Notes under the pieces: model-generated | What the model was told of the DNA's origin: nothing | The model's input: the letters and a program-made list of their open reading frames with translations, nothing else | Databases searched by the model: none | Shown here: piece after piece, positions 44,580 through 55,880 of the stretch | How the letters are laid out: each line of letters begins with the position of its first letter | How positions within the stretch are numbered: position 1 is the first letter of the stretch | NCBI GenBank assembly: GCA_014529385.2 | Contig: CM043971.1 | Location: 55,227,209-55,291,208, forward strand | Direction: 5' to 3' | Length of the DNA: 64,000 bases | Origin: Adiantum capillus-veneris | Taxonomy: Eukaryota > Streptophyta > Polypodiopsida > Polypodiales > Pteridaceae | Program-made: the position numbers and the translations under genes

Positions 44580-44910
44580 CAAATTGGTTTGGCCTTTCCT
44601 CTTCTCAAAGGTTCTTCACAGTGCAGACTGCTTAGTCTGGCTTCCCTTCTTCATATAGGATGATCATGGTGCAAATAGCTTGGTCTGACCACTCCTCTTC
44701 TCAAAGGCCCTTCATAGCGCAGATTGTCGAGTCTGACTTTCCCCTCATCTTGGATTACCCTACCTAATGACATGACACCATCCAGTGGTGGTCCGTGCGG
44801 TCTCTCAATGACTGCTGCAGCTTATGGTAGCTTCTATAGTGCAGACTGTTTAGTCTGGCTTTCCTTGATTGGGAGGACGTTTACGACGCAGATTGCTACA
44901 TCTAGCCTTC
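44580..44910 (+). repeat. Degenerate direct repeats inside element K
   Basis: GCAGACTG..TAGTCTGGCTTCC-type segments recur near 44622, 44718, 44841 and 44889, some preceded by CCTCTTCTCAAAGG. The spacing is about 50-120 bp. Confidence 0.65.
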
Positions 44911-45150
44911 CTGGAGTTTTACACAGCTTAGCCACCTGGCCACACTGTGTTACAGGCTCATGCATTGACATGCTTCCGGTTTCTCATGACGGTTCTTGGG
45001 CTTCCCCATTTTCTCCAAACAGTTTGACTACAGACACCACAGATCCTATTGGGCAGGACACTTGCAGGCCTATTGGCACTTCTTTTACGACAAGGAGTTG
45101 CTTTCACACTCAGTTTGGGACCTTCAAACTGTATCAGCGGAGAACAGTAG

Positions 45151-45224
45151 TTTGCTACACTGCTCGTGACGGCACTTTACCATAATGTTTTGCTACACTG
45201 CTTGTGACGGCACTTTACCATGGA
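45151..45224 (+). repeat. Two tandem copies of a 37-bp unit
   Basis: TTTGCTACACTGCTCGTGAC at 45151 and TTTGCTACACTGCTTGTGAC at 45188, both continuing GGCACTTTACCAT. Confidence 0.92.
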
Positions 45225-45648
45225 GATCTCTCGGAGGTTGGGACACCCTAGACTGCTGCAGACATCGCAGTAGACATCTTCTTCCTTTGCTTCACATCTT
45301 CGGCTTCATGCGGTTTGTTCAGCATCAGGTGTTGAGAAGGGGTGTTAGACTTACACCACTCTGCTGTTTCACCACTCTGCTGTTTCACAAGTCTAGGGCA
45401 TACATGTACGGCTAGTGTGCCTCCGGGCTGGCCACCCTTTGCATATAGGCTCCATTGTCTAGCCGCCCACTTCTAGGGCCGGCCACCCACCTTGTCCGGG
45501 CACCCTCATACATAGTTCTTTTCTTGTTGGGTCGTGGGGGATTTTATCTGGCATTGCCCTACCTCCCCTTGGGCACCTATTTATGGGGGTACCCACTTCC
45601 ATCATATTTGATCATTGTACGGGTCTTTTGTTCTGGTAGTCATGGGGG

Positions 45649-45695
45649 GTTGATCGCCCCCTCTTCCCTACTCCAGCGTTTCGGTTTGTGGTCTA

Positions 45696-45737
<42 letters not shown>

Positions 45738-45764
45738 ACGCTTCCGCACACGGGCACTCTCACA
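45649..45764 (+). repeat. 3' LTR (detectable part) of element K
   Basis: It matches 42903-43140 except for the missing 80-bp inner segment. The CT array is at about 45691-45733 and it ends CACTCTCACA. Confidence 0.6.
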
Positions 45765-45913
45765 AAGACGACCAAGGCTTTGAGCTTTCTTGAAGTCGAC
45801 GAAGGCTTGAGCACTTGTGAAGACCAAGAAGGCCTAGAGCACTTGTGACAATTACTTGTATGGGCCATCTTTTGCAATATAAAAGAAATGCCCTTTGAGG
45901 ATGCTCGTCTTGA
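45765..45913 (+). other. LTR-like stretch with a TATA box
   Basis: GCAATATAAAAGAAATG near 45877 followed by ordered leader-like DNA suggests the middle of another LTR that continues into the duplicated block at 45914. No partner found outside that block. Confidence 0.3.
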
Positions 45914-45961
45914 GGGCCAGCGCTTCCAAGGAAGGAACTCCGCCTTCTTGTGTCTCTTGTG

Positions 45962-45992
<31 letters not shown>

Positions 45993-47108
45993 AGTTGAAG
46001 TGTTTGCTATTGTGATTCACCATCTGTTCTTAACGTATAGAAAGGTTTCATAATGCTTGTGCTTGTGCTAGGCTTCATTATGGTTGAGTCTCCCTTGCAT
46101 CGCTAGAGTTATTGCAAAACTCAGTACACAGATCTTTGTATTGACATATGCTCGTGTGTGTGGGAGCATATATTAGTACCTAGTTCTACACCCACTATTG
46201 GGCATCGACGACATTAGTGGGATGTATTATTTAGTCGATACTATGCGTAATAGAGCTGCTATTTATCTTGTCTTGTGGATGACTATCATTAGTCTATATC
46301 TTGCACTTTCCTTTAAAGGTGAATTTGCGCTTATCCTGTATTGTAATCTACAACGGAAGTGAATGATGGTGTATGTACTATGCTCAGGATGAGTGATCAG
46401 TGAATGCTCAAGGTTCCTTTTATTGGAAGATAGAGCCCTTCTAAACTTAATGAGAGATTGTGCAATGACCAAAACAAAAGAGAGTGGAAACTGTGAGAGA
46501 AAAGTGTTGAGAGAGAGAGAGAGAGAGAGAGGGCCAACGCTTCCAAGGAAGGAACTCCGCCTTCTTGTCTCTCTCTCTCTCTCTCTCTCTCTCCAAGTTG
46601 AAGTGTTTGCTATTGTGATTCACCATCTGTTCTTAACGTATAGAAAGGTTTCATAATGCTTGTGCTTGTGCTAGGCTTCATTATGGTTGAGTCTCCCTTG
46701 CATCGCTAGAGTTATTGCAAAACTCAGTACACAGATCTTTGTATTGACATATGCTCGTGTGTGTGGGAGCATATATTAGTACCTAGTTCTACACCCACTA
46801 TTGGGCATCGACGACGTTAGTGCGATGTATTATTTAGTCGATACTATGCGTGATAGAGCTGCTATTTATATTGTCTTGTGGATGACTATCATTAGTCTAT
46901 ATCTTGCACTTTCCTTTAAAGGTGAATTTGCGCTTATCCTGTATTGTAATGTGCAACGGAAGTGAATGATGGTGTATGTACTATGCTCAGGATGAGTGAT
47001 CAGTGAATGCTCAAGGTTCCTTTTACTGGAAGATAGAGCCCTTCTAAACTTAATGAGAGATTGTGCAATGACCAAAACAAAAGAGAGTGGAAACTGTGAG
47101 AGAAAAGT

Positions 47109-47130
<22 letters not shown>
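45914..47130. repeat. 617-bp tandem duplication joining host flank to the edge of element A's LTR
   Basis: Copy 1 (45914-46530) and copy 2 (46531 onward) both run from GGGCCA(G/A)CGCTTCC through a CT array, 380 bp of flank, the start of A's LTR (46343 or 46945), to the GA array inside that LTR. Copy 1 stops at the GA array and copy 2 begins there, so the joint lies in the microsatellite. Copies differ at a few positions. Confidence 0.88.
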
Positions 47131-47160
<30 letters not shown>

Positions 47161-47975
47161 GACACCAGATGGGGTTCCAAACCCCCTTCCAAGGGCCCCC
47201 CTCTCTATTGCTAGAGAGGTATTTGCTTTAGCTTTCACAAAGTCTGGTACAATGGTTCTAAATGTTGTGATGCTTGACGACAAGGAGGAGGAGGCTAAGG
47301 GTTGAAATCTGGAAATGCTCTGGATGCTTGTGGCTGAAAACTAGAATCGCTGGGAATGCTGATGGGCGAGGCTACAGGTCTCCGACGACGGCTGAAAACT
47401 AAAAAAACGCTAGATGAACTGCTGGCTGAAAATCGTTTTGTCGTTTTGGCCGTGATGGAAAAATCGACCGCGATGAAGGGAAGTCAGATCTGCTTGGGTA
47501 CTGCGGCGGGGAAAGGCAAAAACGCTGCTGGCTGAAAATGCTGATGCCAAAAACATTGGGCTCTTGAGAAAACGCCAGGAGAGGCTTGGTACTGCTTCTG
47601 TACTCCTTTGTCTGCTGCTTCTTCTAGCGCCCAATGGGCTCCTTATATAGGTGCAACAATCTGGGCTGAGCAGGCTCCCCAACAGCCCACACCAAAGTCG
47701 CTTTATTAATAATTTGATTGCAAGAGGTGGTTCACATGCAGTTTGGAAAAAATAGGTTCATGCGGTGGAAATGCTTATGTTGGGTGCTGGGTATTGATGC
47801 TAGTGCTAATGGGTTGTGCAATCAGAAGGTATGTAGCTACTCTTAAGTGCATGGACATGCACGTCCTGCGGACATGCTCACAAGGTTGCCAGAACACTTC
47901 CTAGGCTGCCCAAAACCCTAGAAATAGGAGTTACAGCTTGTCGACATGCACATAGGTATAGATGTACATGTGACA
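46945..47975 (-). repeat. 3' LTR of element A
   Basis: 1,031 bp, starting TGTAATGTGCAACGG and ending ACATGTGACA on the plus strand. It contains a GA array (47110-47159) and a minus-strand TATA box (CCTATATAAGGAGCC near 47640-47655). It matches 51599-51809 and 62235-62415 in two pieces. Confidence 0.9.
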
Positions 47976-47992
47976 TTCTCCCCTTTTCAAGG
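47976..47992 (-). other. Polypurine tract of element A
   Basis: Minus strand CCTTGAAAAGGGGAGAA abutting the TGTCACATG that opens the LTR. Confidence 0.85.
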
Positions 47993-48029
47993 TGAGGTAT
48001 TGGTACTGAGCTGCATGGCTTCTTTGTCG

Positions 48030-48230
48030 TCCGTCAACGACTCAGGGTAATCTTTGAAAAAAGCTTCATCAACCCATATTGCCTCGTGGGTTCCTCGATC
48101 TTTGAACTTCAAAAGGTACTGTTGTGATCCATGCCGAAAACGATGCAACAAAATCTGCTATGGTTCCATGACTTGTGCTTCATCAATGATCTCGGATTCA
48201 TCTTCTTTCGAAATGTCCTTTGGTGGATCT
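48030..48230 (-). pseudogene. Chromodomain region of element A
   Basis: The minus strand reads EPxQILLHRF, QQYLLKFKDRGTHEAIW and FFKDYPESLTDD: the ILxxR start and the YLxKFK...W core of the chromodomain that steers chromovirus integration to heterochromatin. Confidence 0.75.
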
Positions 48231-49450
48231 CCTTGAAACAACTTCAACCAAGAAACATGGAAAACGTTTTGCATTGACCATGACTTAGGTAATTGCAATT
48301 TCATAGAAACCTCATTTATCTTTTTAATGATTGGAAAAGGACTATACATTCGAAAAGACAACTTTGGACACTTCTTTCCTACTTGCTTAAGACGCTGCGT
48401 CATGATCCTAAGATAGACCCAATTCCCTTCTTTGGTAGTAAGATCTTGATGATGCTTGTTAGCCGGACGTGAATAAGACTCCTAAGCCTTGCTTAGCCGA
48501 AGCATCACACTCTCAGTAATCTCATCCAAAGACTGGCTCTCAGCATTTGCATCAGGCAATTGATTGACCGATCTAGTCAACAAAGACTCGAACGGACAAC
48601 CAAATGTTGCCTCTTACGGAGTTCTACCAATGGCACTGGAATAGGAGTCATTCAAAATTGCTCGAAATAATGGGAGATGCTACTTTCAACGAGACTGTTA
48701 ATCATGCACATATGACTTAAAAACATCGAAAGCCAATTGATTGTAGATCTCAGTTTGACCATCGGATTGTGGATGAAATGCAGATAAAAAATTCAACTAA
48801 AAGCGTTGTCTAAAAATGTGACGTGAATTTGACATCCCTATTTGACACAATCGACTGTGGAAAACCACAAAGGGGATACTATTGCTTAATGAACAAAGGT
48901 GCTACATCTTGTGCTGTGGCTACAGCCTTACAAGGAATCAACATGCAAAACTTGTTGAAACGATCAACGATGGTTAAACACCGAGTATTCCTTGAATCCA
49001 AACTAGGTGGAAGATTAGTCACAAAATCCATGGAAATGTCGTGAAATGGGCCTTCGGGAATAGGCAGCAGTAGCAAGAGGCCCTGTTGCTTACCCCTAGG
49101 GGCTTTTACTTTTTGACAAATAGAACAGTGTGTGACATACTTGAACACATCTTTTCACATTTTAGGCCAATAAAAGAATCTTTCTATCTTTTCTAAAGTG
49201 GTATTCATGTCTCTGTGCCCACCTGTGAGAGCATCATGTGCATCGTGCAATATGGCTTGCCGAAGAGAAGGCAACACACAGAGACGATGATGAAAATACA
49301 AAAGACCCTCACGAATGAGAGTTTTTAGCCCTTGGGAAGCAAGAGCCTGCAACCATTGCTTACCAAACTCGGAATGTGCATACTGGTTCTTCATGCTGTC
49401 AAAAGAGACTCCTTGAATGGAAATTGTTGAACTTGATTTGAGAGCCAAGA
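48231..49450 (-). pseudogene. Integrase region of element A
   Basis: Zinc-binding H2C2 part near 49230-49100 (HDALTGGHRDMNTTLEKI, then CSICQKVKAPRGKQQG), core start FHDISMDFVTNLPPS near 49040, and the C-terminal GPY/F-like module (YSPFPIIKKINEVSMKLQLP, NVFHVSWLKLF) near 48350-48240. Decayed. Confidence 0.85.
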
Positions 49451-49451
49451 T

Positions 49452-50114
49452 CTATCCTTTGCGACGTAACGCATCTGCAACAAGGTTAGCTTTACCGAGA
49501 ATATATTCAATCAAACCTCCAAATTGCTCAAAGAACTGAGACCATCGTGCCTGGCGGTCACTCCAATGTACACTAGGCATAGACTGGAGCCACTTGAGGG
49601 GTTGATGATGAGTACGAACAGTAAACTCTCTATTATACAAAAAATGCCTCCAATGCTTGAGAGAATGAATGACAGAGAGAAGTTCCTCATCGTACACATA
49701 ATAATTCTTTTCTGCATTATTTAACTTTCTACTGAGAAATGCAACTCGATTGCCATGTTGCTACAGCACATTGCCTATGGCGACGTTGCTCGCACCCGTC
49801 TATACCTCAAAGGGATCATCCCAAGAGGCAAGGATGAGACACGGAGCCTCAGTCGCCACAACCTTGACAGCTTCAAAAGCCTCAATGGCTTCCTCTAGCA
49901 AAACAACGCGCTGACTGCGAGTTTTTGCCCCTTTCAAAACATCAGCCATTGGTGCGGCAATGCGTGCAAAATTCTTTATATGCAAACTATATGCCCGACA
50001 GAGACCTAAAAAAGAACACACATCATATGCTATTTTGGGCAATTCCCAATCACAAATTTGTTCAACCTTTGAGGGGTCTAACTTGACACCGTCTGTAGAA
50101 ATGATATAAGCCAT
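49452..50114 (-). pseudogene. RNase H and connection region of element A
   Basis: IICDWELPKIAYDVCSFLGL-like wording (for VxxWPxPxxxxxxRSFLGL), LILASWDDPFEV, then YDEELLSVIHSLKHWRHFLY, THHQPLKWLQ and LGKANLVADALRR in order. Confidence 0.88.
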
Positions 50115-50359
50115 ATAAGTAACTGACTTCAGTTAGAAAAAATTCCGACTTCTTAGTTGCAATATACAACTGACACTCATCTAAACGGGCTAAACCCTTT
50201 CTACATCCCGTTCATGTTGTTCCCATGAAATGTAGAAAAAATGAGATTGTCATCTAGAAAAATAAACACACACACACACCAATCATGTCACCAAAACGAC
50301 CTACCATGAGACGGTTGAACGTACCCACGACACCTGTCAATTCAAAAGGCATAACAACA

Positions 50360-50970
50360 TACTCTCATTGCCCCCGCTTCGTGCGAAAAGTGGTCTTGTA
50401 GAGGTCGCCCTTGAATACGCTTACCTGATGGTATCCACTTTTGAGATCGACTTTGCTGAGAACCTTTGTGCCATTGAGCCTATCGAGGATATACTCAATG
50501 CGAGGCATGGGAAACTTGTTCTTGACGGTCATCTTGATGAGTGCCTTGTAATCTACACACAAACGAGAAGACCCATCTTTCTTGCGGACAAACAAATTAG
50601 GGACAACAAAAGGACTTACACTAGGGCGTATGAATCCCCTGGCCACTAACTCGGTGAGTTGCCGTAACTCTGCTTCTTGAGACTTGTTTAGAGGGTAGGG
50701 AGCCTTATTGACTGGCTGTGCTCCCTCCATGAGCTCAATACGATGATCCTCTAGCCGCTCGGGAGAGAGACGGGGTGGAAGATCATCTTGCAAGAAAATG
50801 TGCTCATACTTCTTAAACAAACCTGAGTATCGTTTTGGGGTCTTGAGGTCCTGCGTCACTCGAGTGGCATAAACGAATGCCGCTTGAGCTCCTCGTCGTA
50901 ACTCACACTTAGTCTGCACATGAGAAATGAGAAGTAAAGAATGGAGGCCCTGCTCACCGCAATTGACCAC
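50360..50970 (-). pseudogene. Reverse transcriptase region of element A
   Basis: Approach segment FLQDDLPPRLSPERLEDHRI and VNKAPYPLNKSQEAELRQ, then RKKDGSSRLCVDYKALIKMT, NKFPMPRIEYILDRLNG and KVDLKSGYHQV. Standard chromovirus RT. The catalytic block beyond 50360 is poorly kept. Confidence 0.9.
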
Positions 50971-50974
50971 AGCA

Positions 50975-51190
50975 GAGGAACTTGCCGGTCAAAGAGTGAG
51001 CGTGTTTTCTTTTCCATTAATTTGTGGATCCTGCTCACGAAACCATTTAATGCCGAAAATCATCACATTTTGAGAGAGGAGAAACAACAAATTTTCGGCG
51101 AAAAGATGCCTGTTGAACAGAGACTAATACACTAGGACATTCCTGGTGATTAAGGAGTGCGCGCCGGGAGCAAAACCAGACACCTCGATA
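50975..51190 (-). pseudogene. Protease remnant of element A
   Basis: Minus-strand wording MIFGIKWFREQDPQINGKEN resembles the end of gypsy protease (IILGMxWLxxHxPxIxW). The active-site region is not clear. Confidence 0.45.
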
Positions 51191-51584
51191 GTGTTCTTGG
51201 GTTCTAGGGCATTTGGGTTCTTCGGTACATGGGTTCTTGGCTTGCACTCTGCGTTTAAGAAGGCTTTTCTCTTACCCAAGCTCAACTCCTTTCTGCGGGT
51301 GCACCCCTTGGCAGCCTTGCGCTCACACCCCTGTTGCTTTTTCCCACCTCACGTCGATTGGCCTGCCGCTAAGTGCAAAGTCCGCTCTCAATGAGTGGAA
51401 AAGAAGAACGAGGGGAGGCTGGACAAGCCCTTCTTCTGTGGGTTTCCTGCCACTCTTCAAAAACACAGATTAGGGATCGACACGCCCAAGTGGTCTTGGT
51501 TAGGTGCGATCACAACAAGCAAAAAAAAATTGTGCGGTTCTTTGTGCTTCTTCCCTTGAGTGATGATACCGAACATTGCCAAAG
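51191..51584 (-). other. Gag remnant or leader of element A
   Basis: About 400 bp between the protease remnant and primer site, far too short for a complete gag. No zinc knuckle seen. Confidence 0.4.
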
Positions 51585-51598
51585 AGCTCCGATACCAA
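51585..51598 (-). other. Primer binding site of element A
   Basis: Minus strand TTGGTATCGGAGCT, close to the initiator-Met site TGGTATCAGAGC, adjacent to the LTR. Confidence 0.75.
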
Positions 51599-51809
51599 TG
51601 TAATGTGCAACGGATGTGAATGATGGTGTATGCTCAGGATGAGTGATCAGTGAGTGCTCAAGGTTCCTTTTACTGACAGGAAGGGAGAGCCTTCCTTAAC
51701 TTAATGAGAGATTGTTCAATGATCAAAACAAATGAGAGTGGAAACTGTGAGAGAAAAGTGCCGAGAGTGATAGAGAGAGAGAAGAGACGACACCAGATGG
51801 GGTCCCAAA
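51599..51809 (-). repeat. 5' LTR of element A, first part
   Basis: It matches 46945-47180 from TGTAATGTGCAACGG to CACCAGATGGGGT, then stops at CCAAA where element B begins. Confidence 0.88.
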
Positions 51810-51920
51810 TGAAAGCACGAAGGAGAGGCTACCGGGAGATGGGCGAGGTGAAGGAGTGCACGTTTGGGCCTGATGGAGCCAGGCGTGAGTGCAAGAAGAC
51901 TATAGCGCTGCAGATCGAAA

Positions 51921-51970
<50 letters not shown>

Positions 51971-52117
51971 CATACGATTTGGGGAAACCCACATGAGTGG
52001 TTTTGTGGCCTTCCCACTTTTATTATAACTTTAAAAATGTGTCCAGGTTTAATGTGAACCTGGACGAAGTATAAAAAATGTACATAAAGGAGGTCATTTA
52101 GGGCCTCTAACCCAACA
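51810..52117 (-). repeat. 3' LTR of element B
   Basis: Plus strand TGAAAGCACGAAGG to TAACCCAACA. It contains a GA array (about 51924-51968) and a minus-strand TATA-like TTATAATAAAAGTGGG near 52010-52028. It matches 61969-62234; length differences lie mostly in the array. Confidence 0.9.
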
Positions 52118-52134
52118 ACCTCCCACTTAAGGCA
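52118..52134 (-). other. Polypurine tract of element B
   Basis: The minus strand has TTAAGTGGGAGGT directly before the TGTTGGG that opens the LTR. Confidence 0.75.
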
Positions 52135-52139
52135 TAAAT

Positions 52140-52640
52140 GACGCCTTTAAGCTAACCAACTCCCTCTAGTTGTATGCAATGCTCATGTTGAGCCTTAGCA
52201 AGACTCTTGGTGAGAACATTTGCAGGGTTATCCGGTGTGTCGATCTTAGTCAAGGTGACTAGACCATTCTCCAATACCCGACGTATGAAGTGGTACCGCA
52301 CATCTATGTGTTTGGTACACGCATGAAACATGGCATTTTTGGCTAAATAGACAACACTCTGGCTATCACATCCCAACACTGGAGCACTAGCAGGCATGCC
52401 AAGTTCTTTGCAAGTGTGCCCAACCAAATGGCTTCCTTTGAAGCCTCTGTGGCTGAAATGTATTCAGCCTCAGTAGTACTCAGTGCCACAATTTTCTGCT
52501 ACCTAGAACACCAAGAGACTGCACCACCAGCAATAGCAAATACATATCCATTGGTAAATTTCCTGATATCCATGTCACCTACCATGTTTGCATCACAATA
52601 TCCCTGCAACTTTAAGTCACTTTTGCCATAACAAATACAC
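52140..52640 (-). pseudogene. RNase H region of element B
   Basis: KLQGYCDANMVGDMDIRKFT, GYVFAIAGGAVSWCSR, CDSQSVVYLAKNAMFHACT and KHIDVRYHFIR occur in the usual copia order. Confidence 0.88.
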
Positions 52641-53464
52641 TTTGATTGTGTACCTTGCAAATATCTCAGAATGCATTTGACAGCTTCCCATTTCGCTTTG
52701 CCAGGATTCGACATGTATTGACTAACAACTCCCATTGCATAAGCAATGTCGAGACGAGTGGCAACCATAGCATACACAAGAGAACCACAAGCTGGCGCAT
52801 AAGGGATTCCCTTCATTGCTTTCAATGCCACCTCATCCTTTGGGCAATCTACTTTGCTAAGCTTGGTGTATGGCGGTAAAGGTACTCCAAGAGGCTTAGC
52901 ATTAGCCATATTAAATCTGTCAAGTACTTTTGCAATGTACTTTTCTTGAAAAAAAAACAACAATTTCAGCTTTCTATCTCTCTTAATACGCATGCCCAAA
53001 ATATGCTCTGCATCCCCCAAATCCTTCATAGCAAATTCTGAATTTAGCTTACACTTCAGAGCATCGAGACTAGTCTATGTTTCCCGGCAAGCAGCATGTC
53101 ATCAACATAGAGAACAAGTATGATGGGACTACCATCTTCATCCCTTTTTGTATACAAACAATGATCTGCATGGTTGCGTTTAAAGCCTCGAGACAACGTA
53201 AAAGTGTCAAACTTCTTATACCACTACAATGATGATTGTCTCAAACCATACAAAGCCCTTTTCAGTTTGCATACTAGTTCCTCATGTGTAGGAACTCATG
53301 TATATGTCCTCCTCAATATCACCATGCAAAAACGCTGTCTTTACATCCATTTGATTCAATTCCAAATCAAGCACCGCAACGAGAGGAAAAAGGACACGTA
53401 ACGTTGTAAGCTTTACAACAGGGAAAAAGATTTCTTGAAAATCAATTCCATCTTTCTGTGCATA
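52641..53464 (-). pseudogene. Reverse transcriptase of element B, C-terminal side
   Basis: LNQMDVKTAFLHGDIEED near 53340 and MKDLGDAEHILGMRIKRDRK near 53000 are copia RT wording; DIAYAMGVVSQYMSNPGK follows near 52740. Element C separates it from the N-terminal RT part at 58186. Confidence 0.85.
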
Positions 53465-53961
53465 TGTAACAGACTTGGACGCTCCAAGTCAAGCATCAAT
53501 CACGACAGCACCAAATAACCACTTCAAACAATTCACAGATCACAATAGATTTGCACTGGCCCGGCGGAGTTTCGTGCCTAGAGATATTGGCCCCAAAGAC
53601 TGGCGCCCCTTTCGGTATTTCTTTTTGTATTCATCAATCATCAAAGTACAAGAGAGCGGTTAGGGTTTCACTCTCAGACTCTGCGTCCAGATGCTCTGAG
53701 AAGTGAGGCCCTCACCACTAATTTAAGGGATGGCCCAAAGCAGAGCCCCCAAAAGCTTGAAATCAAAAGCAATTGCTCTCTCTCTCTCTCACAGAGAGTC
53801 AAAACTTGAAAGCAAAAGCATTCTCTCTCTCTTTCTCATATTGTAGAGAAAAAGCAAAATTTGTGTCGCTTATCTTTTAAGCCTCCGCGATTTTCGGAAA
53901 TTAGGGTTTGCAAGAATTTTAGGGTTTCTGCTATCCGTAGCCACATCATCACTTTGTGACA
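53465..53961 (-). repeat. 3' LTR of element C
   Basis: Plus strand TGTAACAGACTTGGACGC to ACTTTGTGACA. It contains CCGGCGGAGTTTCGTGCC and short CT arrays, matches 57631-58185 and is shorter by about 58 bp. Confidence 0.92.
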
Positions 53962-53976
53962 TACCCCCCTCTTGAA
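53962..53976 (-). other. Polypurine tract of element C
   Basis: Minus strand CAAGAGGGGGGTA before the TGTCACAAAG that opens the LTR. Confidence 0.8.
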
Positions 53977-54559
53977 AGCATTGTAATCGACCGTGATTAC
54001 GCCTACAAAACCGACAAAAGCCATAAACCGTCTTAGCAGACACTGACTGTTAGTACCTACGTACTAGGAACACACATCTAGCACATGTACAAAATCGAAA
54101 GTCACATCACACGACATTACGAGACATCACAGGACATCACATGACATTCAACATTCATTCGGATCTTAGAGCATGATTTATCGGCAATGTAGCTAGCAAT
54201 CACATCTAGGTCCAATCGGGACCTCATCGATGTCCGATTGACTAACCCCTATTGCAACCATGTCTATTCGAGATCAAGTAGACCAAAATGCTGCAGTCAT
54301 TTCGGCTATCAGTTCCTGCACTCAAAAGAAGTCAAGAACAAATCAGTATCATTATCAGGAATTCCATTTCATAAAGTCATCCAGCAGAATACTGTCAGCT
54401 ATCAGTATCCCTGAAGCTCAAAGAGACATCAGTGACTTTAGTATCAAAATCGAGGCATCTGTTGACAAGGGAGCGGAGTGACTCCCCTCTTGTGCATCCC
54501 ACTGCACCAGATCTCCGGCCAAGCTGAATTCAGGGTTCCGTTTGGAGTAGACTATGCTA

Positions 54560-54712
54560 AACCAAAAATCGAGGTAAAGTTTCACAATCCGAGCAGTATC
54601 TGCTAGGTCCTCCTCCTCCATCCACTTCGCATCAAATGCAGGAAAGTTCTTGAACTTAACCAAGAACCGCCTTCGGACTTTACCTTTCTTCGTATCGTTA
54701 TGTGCCAAAATC
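54560..54712 (-). pseudogene. Chromodomain region of element C
   Basis: ILAHNDTKKGKVRRRFLVKF followed by NFPAFDAKWMEEEDL: the I-L-A-H start, the FLVKFKN strand and the Trp of the chromodomain aromatic cage region are present. Confidence 0.82.
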
Positions 54713-54714
54713 TG

Positions 54715-55880
54715 TTAAGGAACAAGGATCTCCTCGTTTTCTTCCACTTCGGGTTGCTCATCAGGCTCCCCATCATCAGGCACATCACCCTTAACAGGTT
54801 TCAAGAGACTCACATGCAATGCATTGTGAATCCTCCAAGTATCTGGCAGTTTCAATCGGAAGGAGACATCATTTATCTTGTCAGTGATCTGGAAAGGTCC
54901 GTAGTATCGCATACTAAGCTTTGGAAAAAGCCTCTCCTTTCCCTTTTTCTTTCGTAGGCGTGCCTTCTCAAAACGTAAGAGCACCCAATCATCCTCCTTC
55001 AATTTCAAGTCGTGACGATGGCGATCCGCTGCCTTTTTTTGTCGTTCTTGAGACTCTTGCAAAGTCTCGCGAACCTTGGCAAAAGCCGTATCCAAATCTC
55101 GCGAATATTCATCCGCTTCAAATATCTAATCTTTCGTGCTCAGGAAGGATGGAACCTTCGCAACACTTTCAACAATCTCACATTGCGTCTTCCCCGTCGA
55201 AGAGTGTATCGTGTTATTGTAGGCAAATTCCACCAAAGGTAAGTTCTTTTCCCATTGAGTCTTTTGATCCGAGATACAAGACTTCAATAATCTAAAATCA
55301 CTGAATTGGCAATCTCAAATTGCCCGTCAGTTTGCAAGTGGAACGATGACGAGAACTGCAACCGCGTGCCAATGTTCTCCCAAATTGCCTTCCAAAACAA
55401 ACTCATAAATCTGGGGTCTTTGTCGGAGACAATGGTCTCAGACGTGCCATGTAATCGGAAAATCATCGTGATCATTCTGTGTTCTCGGGAGATCAAAAAT
55501 GAAATCTATTTCAATACTTTTCTAGGGGCGGGTGGGTATGGGTAAAAGTTTTAACAATCCCTGTGCCTTATGCCTGTCAAAATTGACCTTCTGGCATACT
55601 AAGCAACTGTGCACAAACTCTTCCACATCCTTTTTGAGTCTCGGGCCAAAGAAGTATCTCTCTACCCCCTTCAGGGTGGTAGCAATGCCGCGGTGACTCA
55701 TAAAAGGTGGACAGTGGCATTCAGTCATAACCTTTTCCCTCAACGGTTGTGTAACGCACAACATAGTTTTTTTCATCAAGTAGCCTTCCCGAAGGGAGTA
55801 TCCAGCTACTGTCTCCCCATCCCCGTATCCGTGTGAAAATATTTGCAAAATCTGTATCTGTGGCATACTGATCGACCATA
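54715..55880 (-). pseudogene. Integrase region of element C
   Basis: H2C2 zinc part (CPPFMSHRGIATTLKGVERY, CLVCQKVNFDRHKAQG) near 55700-55570, core end (SDKDPRFMSLFWKAIWE, LQTDGQFEIANSV) near 55430-55300, and the GPY/F module ([29 protein letters not shown]) near 54910-54800. Decayed. Confidence 0.88.

Larger units (their letters stand above)
42903..45764 (+). mobile_element. LTR element K without recognisable pol (non-autonomous type)
   Basis: Similar ends at 42903-43140 and 45649-45764 share CCCCTCTTCCCTACT, CGTTTCGGTTTGTGGTCT, a CT array and the end GCACTCTCACA. A primer-site-like TGGTATCAGTCGCC follows the left one at 43141. The interior (2.3 kb) has no gag, protease, RT or integrase motif I recognise, as in large non-autonomous LTR elements. 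The 3' LTR probably starts upstream of 45649 (perhaps near 45420); the left copy holds an extra 80 bp between two CT arrays. Confidence 0.6.

Noticed and set aside
18355-47130. A link between the 617-bp PPR unit and the 617-bp duplication at 45914
   Set aside because: The sequences are unrelated; the equal length is coincidence.
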